Assembly: GCA_913056475.1 (NCBI GenBank)
Contig: CAJXMS010000127.1
Location: forward strand, 1 to 6,727
Source: an uncultured Bacteroidota bacterium
GTDB lineage: Bacteria > Bacteroidota > Bacteroidia > Flavobacteriales > Schleiferiaceae
Length of the DNA stretch: 6,727 bases
Direction: 5' to 3'
Under the pieces are notes generated by a model. The model saw only the letters and a list, made by a program, of their open reading frames with translations. It was not told where the DNA came from and ran no database searches. Both the position numbers and the translations under genes were made by a program. Positions within the stretch are counted from its first letter, which is position 1, and each line of letters begins with the position of its first letter. This document shows, piece after piece, positions 4,701-6,727 of the stretch.

Positions 4701-6727
4701 CTAGCGCACCAGGGTAAAATAGCCTTGATCCAGGCGCTCCTGCCCGGTACCCCGGCCCACCCAGCGATAGCGAGCCCAGTACATGTAGGTGCCCAAAGGC
4801 GCCCGCTGCCCATTTACCTTACCGTTCCAGCCCTGATCAAGGTCCTGGGTGCGGTATAGTTCCTTGCCCCAGCGATCAAAAATGATCATTTCGAAAGAGG
4901 ATAGCCGGCAAGCGGTGACCGGGTGAAAAGTTTCGTTGGTACCATCCCCTGTAGGGGTAAAGGCGCTGGGCCAGTAAAGCGGACACGTACAGAGCTGCTC
5001 CTGCACCAGATAGTCCCATTGCGCCTGGCCGCAGGGGTTTTTTAGCTGGGTGGTGTAGCGACCCGGCCCGTGCACCCAGCGGGGGCCCGAAAGGTTGCTA
5101 TCCGGCCACATCATTTGATAGCCATAATCCGTAGGGCCCAGCAGGAGGGAATCTCCGCGACAGAGCTGAACGGTAAAACTACTATCAGCCACCGGGGGCA
5201 AAAAGTGGGCATTTAGCGTGTCTAAGTAGTGGCCACAGCGATTGTCAATAGCCGCCACGTAAGTGCCTGAACGGCGAATACGGCGCAGGGCATCCCGATT
5301 ACCATCAGCCCAAACGACTGGAAGCCCGGGCCCGCGCAAGTCTACCGCCAGTTCCTGCCCCCGGCACAGGGCCGTATCCTCGGGAAGCCCCAAGTCCAGT
5401 GGATATTGCGCCGTTACGGCCACACTATCTGTGAAGGTAAAGCAAGCGTTTTCTACGGTAAGGGCCAGCTTTTGGGCTTGATATACCCAAATATGGGCGC
5501 TGTTTTTGCCATTACTCCACTGGTAGCGCTGCATCCCCGGCGGGCCGCGCAGCAGGAGGCTATCCGCCACGTGGCATATCCCGGTATCGGCCATATCAAA
5601 ACGGGGCACCGTTTCTACGTACACCCGGATGCTGTCCACTACGGTGCCACAGAGGTTTTCCGCTCGTAACCAGTAGGTTCCGGTAGAAGTGACGGGGATG
5701 CTATCCGCAGCGCTGCCCGTGCTCCAGTTTTTTTCGGCATAGGCCAAATGTGGGTTAAGCCAGAAGGTAGTGCCGTCGCAGATTAGCGTGTCCGGCCCCA
5801 ATACATTACTGGGAATGGGATCTTCATTGACCATTTCTACCGTATCTACCACCTGCCCGCAGTCGTTGGTTATTTCCACCCAGTAAGTTCCGGGCTGGTT
5901 GATGCGGATGCTTTGGGTGGTGTCCCCGGTATTCCAACGGTAAGAAGAACCCGGGTTTTGGGCATTAAGCGTAAAAGAGTTGCTGGAACAATAATGGACT
6001 TCCGTGCCGAGCACCGCCCGGGGAGGCCCGGTGATGAGCACGTTGATGGTATCGGAGCGGACGCTGCAGCCGTTGTTTACCCGTACCCAGTACTTGCCGC
6101 TGTGGTTTACGGTAAAAAAGCGGGAAGCGGTGCCGTTTTGCCAGCGGTAGCTGGCTCCGTCAAAATCGCCGGCGTCCAGGGTCAGGGTGCCGGCACAAAA
6201 GATGGTATCACGCCCCAGGTCGATGGGCGGCAGGGGCTGAATTTGGGTGGCGTAGGTGGAGTCCCGTAAGGTATCGCACTCATTTATCATATCCACGTAA
6301 TACCAGCCAGGCTGCCGCACGGTAAGTACGGGAGTGGTATCGCCGGTGCTCCATAAATACTGCCTGGCGCCCGCTTGGGTAGCGTTGATAACCCCGCTAT
6401 CCCCCTGGCAAAAGTAGACCGGTTGGTACTTTTCCCGAAGCGGGGCACGTACCGTGAGGTTAAACGTGTCTAAGAAGGAACCACAGGGATTCGACCCTTC
6501 TAGAATATACCGGCCCGATTGGGCCAGCCGGATGGAGTCTCCCCTGCTTTGTCCGTTGATCCGGAAAGTTTGCGCCGGACCGGGCGGAAAATTGATCTCA
6601 AAAGCCATCGGAGCGCATATCAGCGTGTCCTCTATCGCTGGTGGTACGAGTGAATCGGCTAGCTGCATGACCAACAAGGAGTCCAGGGTAGCACATCTAC
6701 TGCTTATGGTAAAACCGAGTGTATCGT
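4701..6727 (-). CDS. T9SS type B sorting-domain surface protein with tandem Ig-like modules (3' part; runs off right edge)
   Basis: The frame is open from the right edge to the TAG at 4703-4701: 674 residues plus a partial codon. The true start lies beyond 6727; codons upstream of the first TTG at 6677 remain open (DTLGFTISSRCATLDS), so no start should be placed inside the window. Numbering from the first full codon, residues about 27-578 are eight Ig-like modules of 68-71 residues, each with a cysteine pair and recurring W(S/N)TGDTT, SIRINQPGTYWVE and NDCG motifs. Residues about 583-674 are a gliding-motility-associated / T9SS type B sorting domain: SAFTPTGDGTNE (587-598), IIFDRWGKELY (614-624), WNGK (633-636), APLGTYMY (642-649) and the final GYFTLVR. 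By family knowledge this domain directs passage through the outer membrane by T9SS, so the protein is probably cell-surface or secreted and adhesive or structural. No catalytic domain is visible, though one could lie upstream. Confidence 0.92.
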   Translation of the reverse strand, partial: DTLGFTISSRCATLDSLLVMQLADSLVPPAIEDTLICAPMAFEINFPPGPAQTFRINGQSRGDSIRLAQSGRYILEGSNPCGSFLDTFNLTVRAPLREKYQPVYFCQGDSGVINATQAGARQYLWSTGDTTPVLTVRQPGWYYVDMINECDTLRDSTYATQIQPLPPIDLGRDTIFCAGTLTLDAGDFDGASYRWQNGTASRFFTVNHSGKYWVRVNNGCSVRSDTINVLITGPPRAVLGTEVHYCSSNSFTLNAQNPGSSYRWNTGDTTQSIRINQPGTYWVEITNDCGQVVDTVEMVNEDPIPSNVLGPDTLICDGTTFWLNPHLAYAEKNWSTGSAADSIPVTSTGTYWLRAENLCGTVVDSIRVYVETVPRFDMADTGICHVADSLLLRGPPGMQRYQWSNGKNSAHIWVYQAQKLALTVENACFTFTDSVAVTAQYPLDLGLPEDTALCRGQELAVDLRGPGLPVVWADGNRDALRRIRRSGTYVAAIDNRCGHYLDTLNAHFLPPVADSSFTVQLCRGDSLLLGPTDYGYQMMWPDSNLSGPRWVHGPGRYTTQLKNPCGQAQWDYLVQEQLCTCPLYWPSAFTPTGDGTNETFHPVTACRLSSFEMIIFDRWGKELYRTQDLDQGWNGKVNGQRAPLGTYMYWARYRWVGRGTGQERLDQGYFTLVR
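4704..4979 (-). other. T9SS type B C-terminal sorting domain (CHU_C / gliding-motility-associated C-terminal domain)
   Basis: About 92 residues at the extreme C-terminus, beginning at YWPSAFTPTGDG after a short LCTCP linker. The order of signatures (FTPxGDGxNE, F-x-M-x-I-F-D-R-W-G, GWNGK, PLGTYMYWARY and a terminal beta strand ending in LVR) is that of the T9SS type B sorting domain of Bacteroidota. Confidence 0.9.
4992..6647 (-). repeat. Array of eight tandem Ig-like modules (protein-level repeat)
   Basis: Each module has an opening cysteine in a (D)TxxC-type strand and a closing cysteine usually in N-x-C-G or a variant. In window numbering the pairs are Cys37-81, 106-150, 177-220, 246-289, 316-359, 384-428, 454-497 and 522-565, so spacing within a pair is 43-44 residues throughout. 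Cys11 is the closing residue of a further module that begins outside the window. The modules diverge strongly in sequence, so this is an old array rather than a recent DNA duplication. Confidence 0.85.

Noticed and set aside
4324..4704. A 126-codon plus-strand frame overlapping the end of the hydrolase
   Set aside because: It starts inside the hydrolase in another frame, is dominated by Arg/Gly/Pro/Ala as expected of an out-of-frame GC-rich shadow, and the hydrolase frame with its catalytic His covers the same DNA.

Overview
The window looks like a chromosomal segment of a marine- or soil-type Bacteroidota of moderate GC, possibly Saprospiria/Lewinella-like, although the class cannot be fixed from this sequence. 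Three things point to Bacteroidota: a gliding-motility/type IX secretion (T9SS) type B C-terminal sorting domain, a secreted protein built from 'choice-of-anchor J'-like and fibronectin-III-like modules, and TAnnTTTG -7 promoter boxes in place of TATAAT and Shine-Dalgarno signals.

Layout. Positions 1-1365, minus strand, hold the 5' part of a large secreted protein gene that runs off the left edge: a signal peptide, then two near-equal jelly-roll-like modules separated by an FN3-like stretch. It is transcribed away from a 284-bp divergent intergenic region that carries a good -7 box and a palindromic block. On the plus strand follow four genes: a 134-aa STAS/SEC14-like cytosolic protein (1650-2054), a complete Xaa-Pro aminopeptidase with its own -7 box (2131-3426), a 62-aa small protein with an antitoxin-like helical start (3447-3635), and an alpha/beta-hydrolase (3827-4633). 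A 191-bp stretch with no supportable gene lies before the hydrolase. From 4701 to the right edge, minus strand and convergent with the hydrolase, lies the 3' part of a very large surface protein: at least eight Ig-like modules with strikingly regular cysteine spacing, then the T9SS type B sorting domain.

The four plus-strand genes encode predicted cytosolic products. They are flanked by two minus-strand genes for exported, modular proteins. Nothing shows that the cytosolic genes serve the exported ones or that they form one pathway. I see no mobile element, CRISPR array, RNA gene or defence system. The most distinctive material is the repeat architecture of the two exported proteins and the promoter placement. 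I did not find a convincing new multi-gene system.
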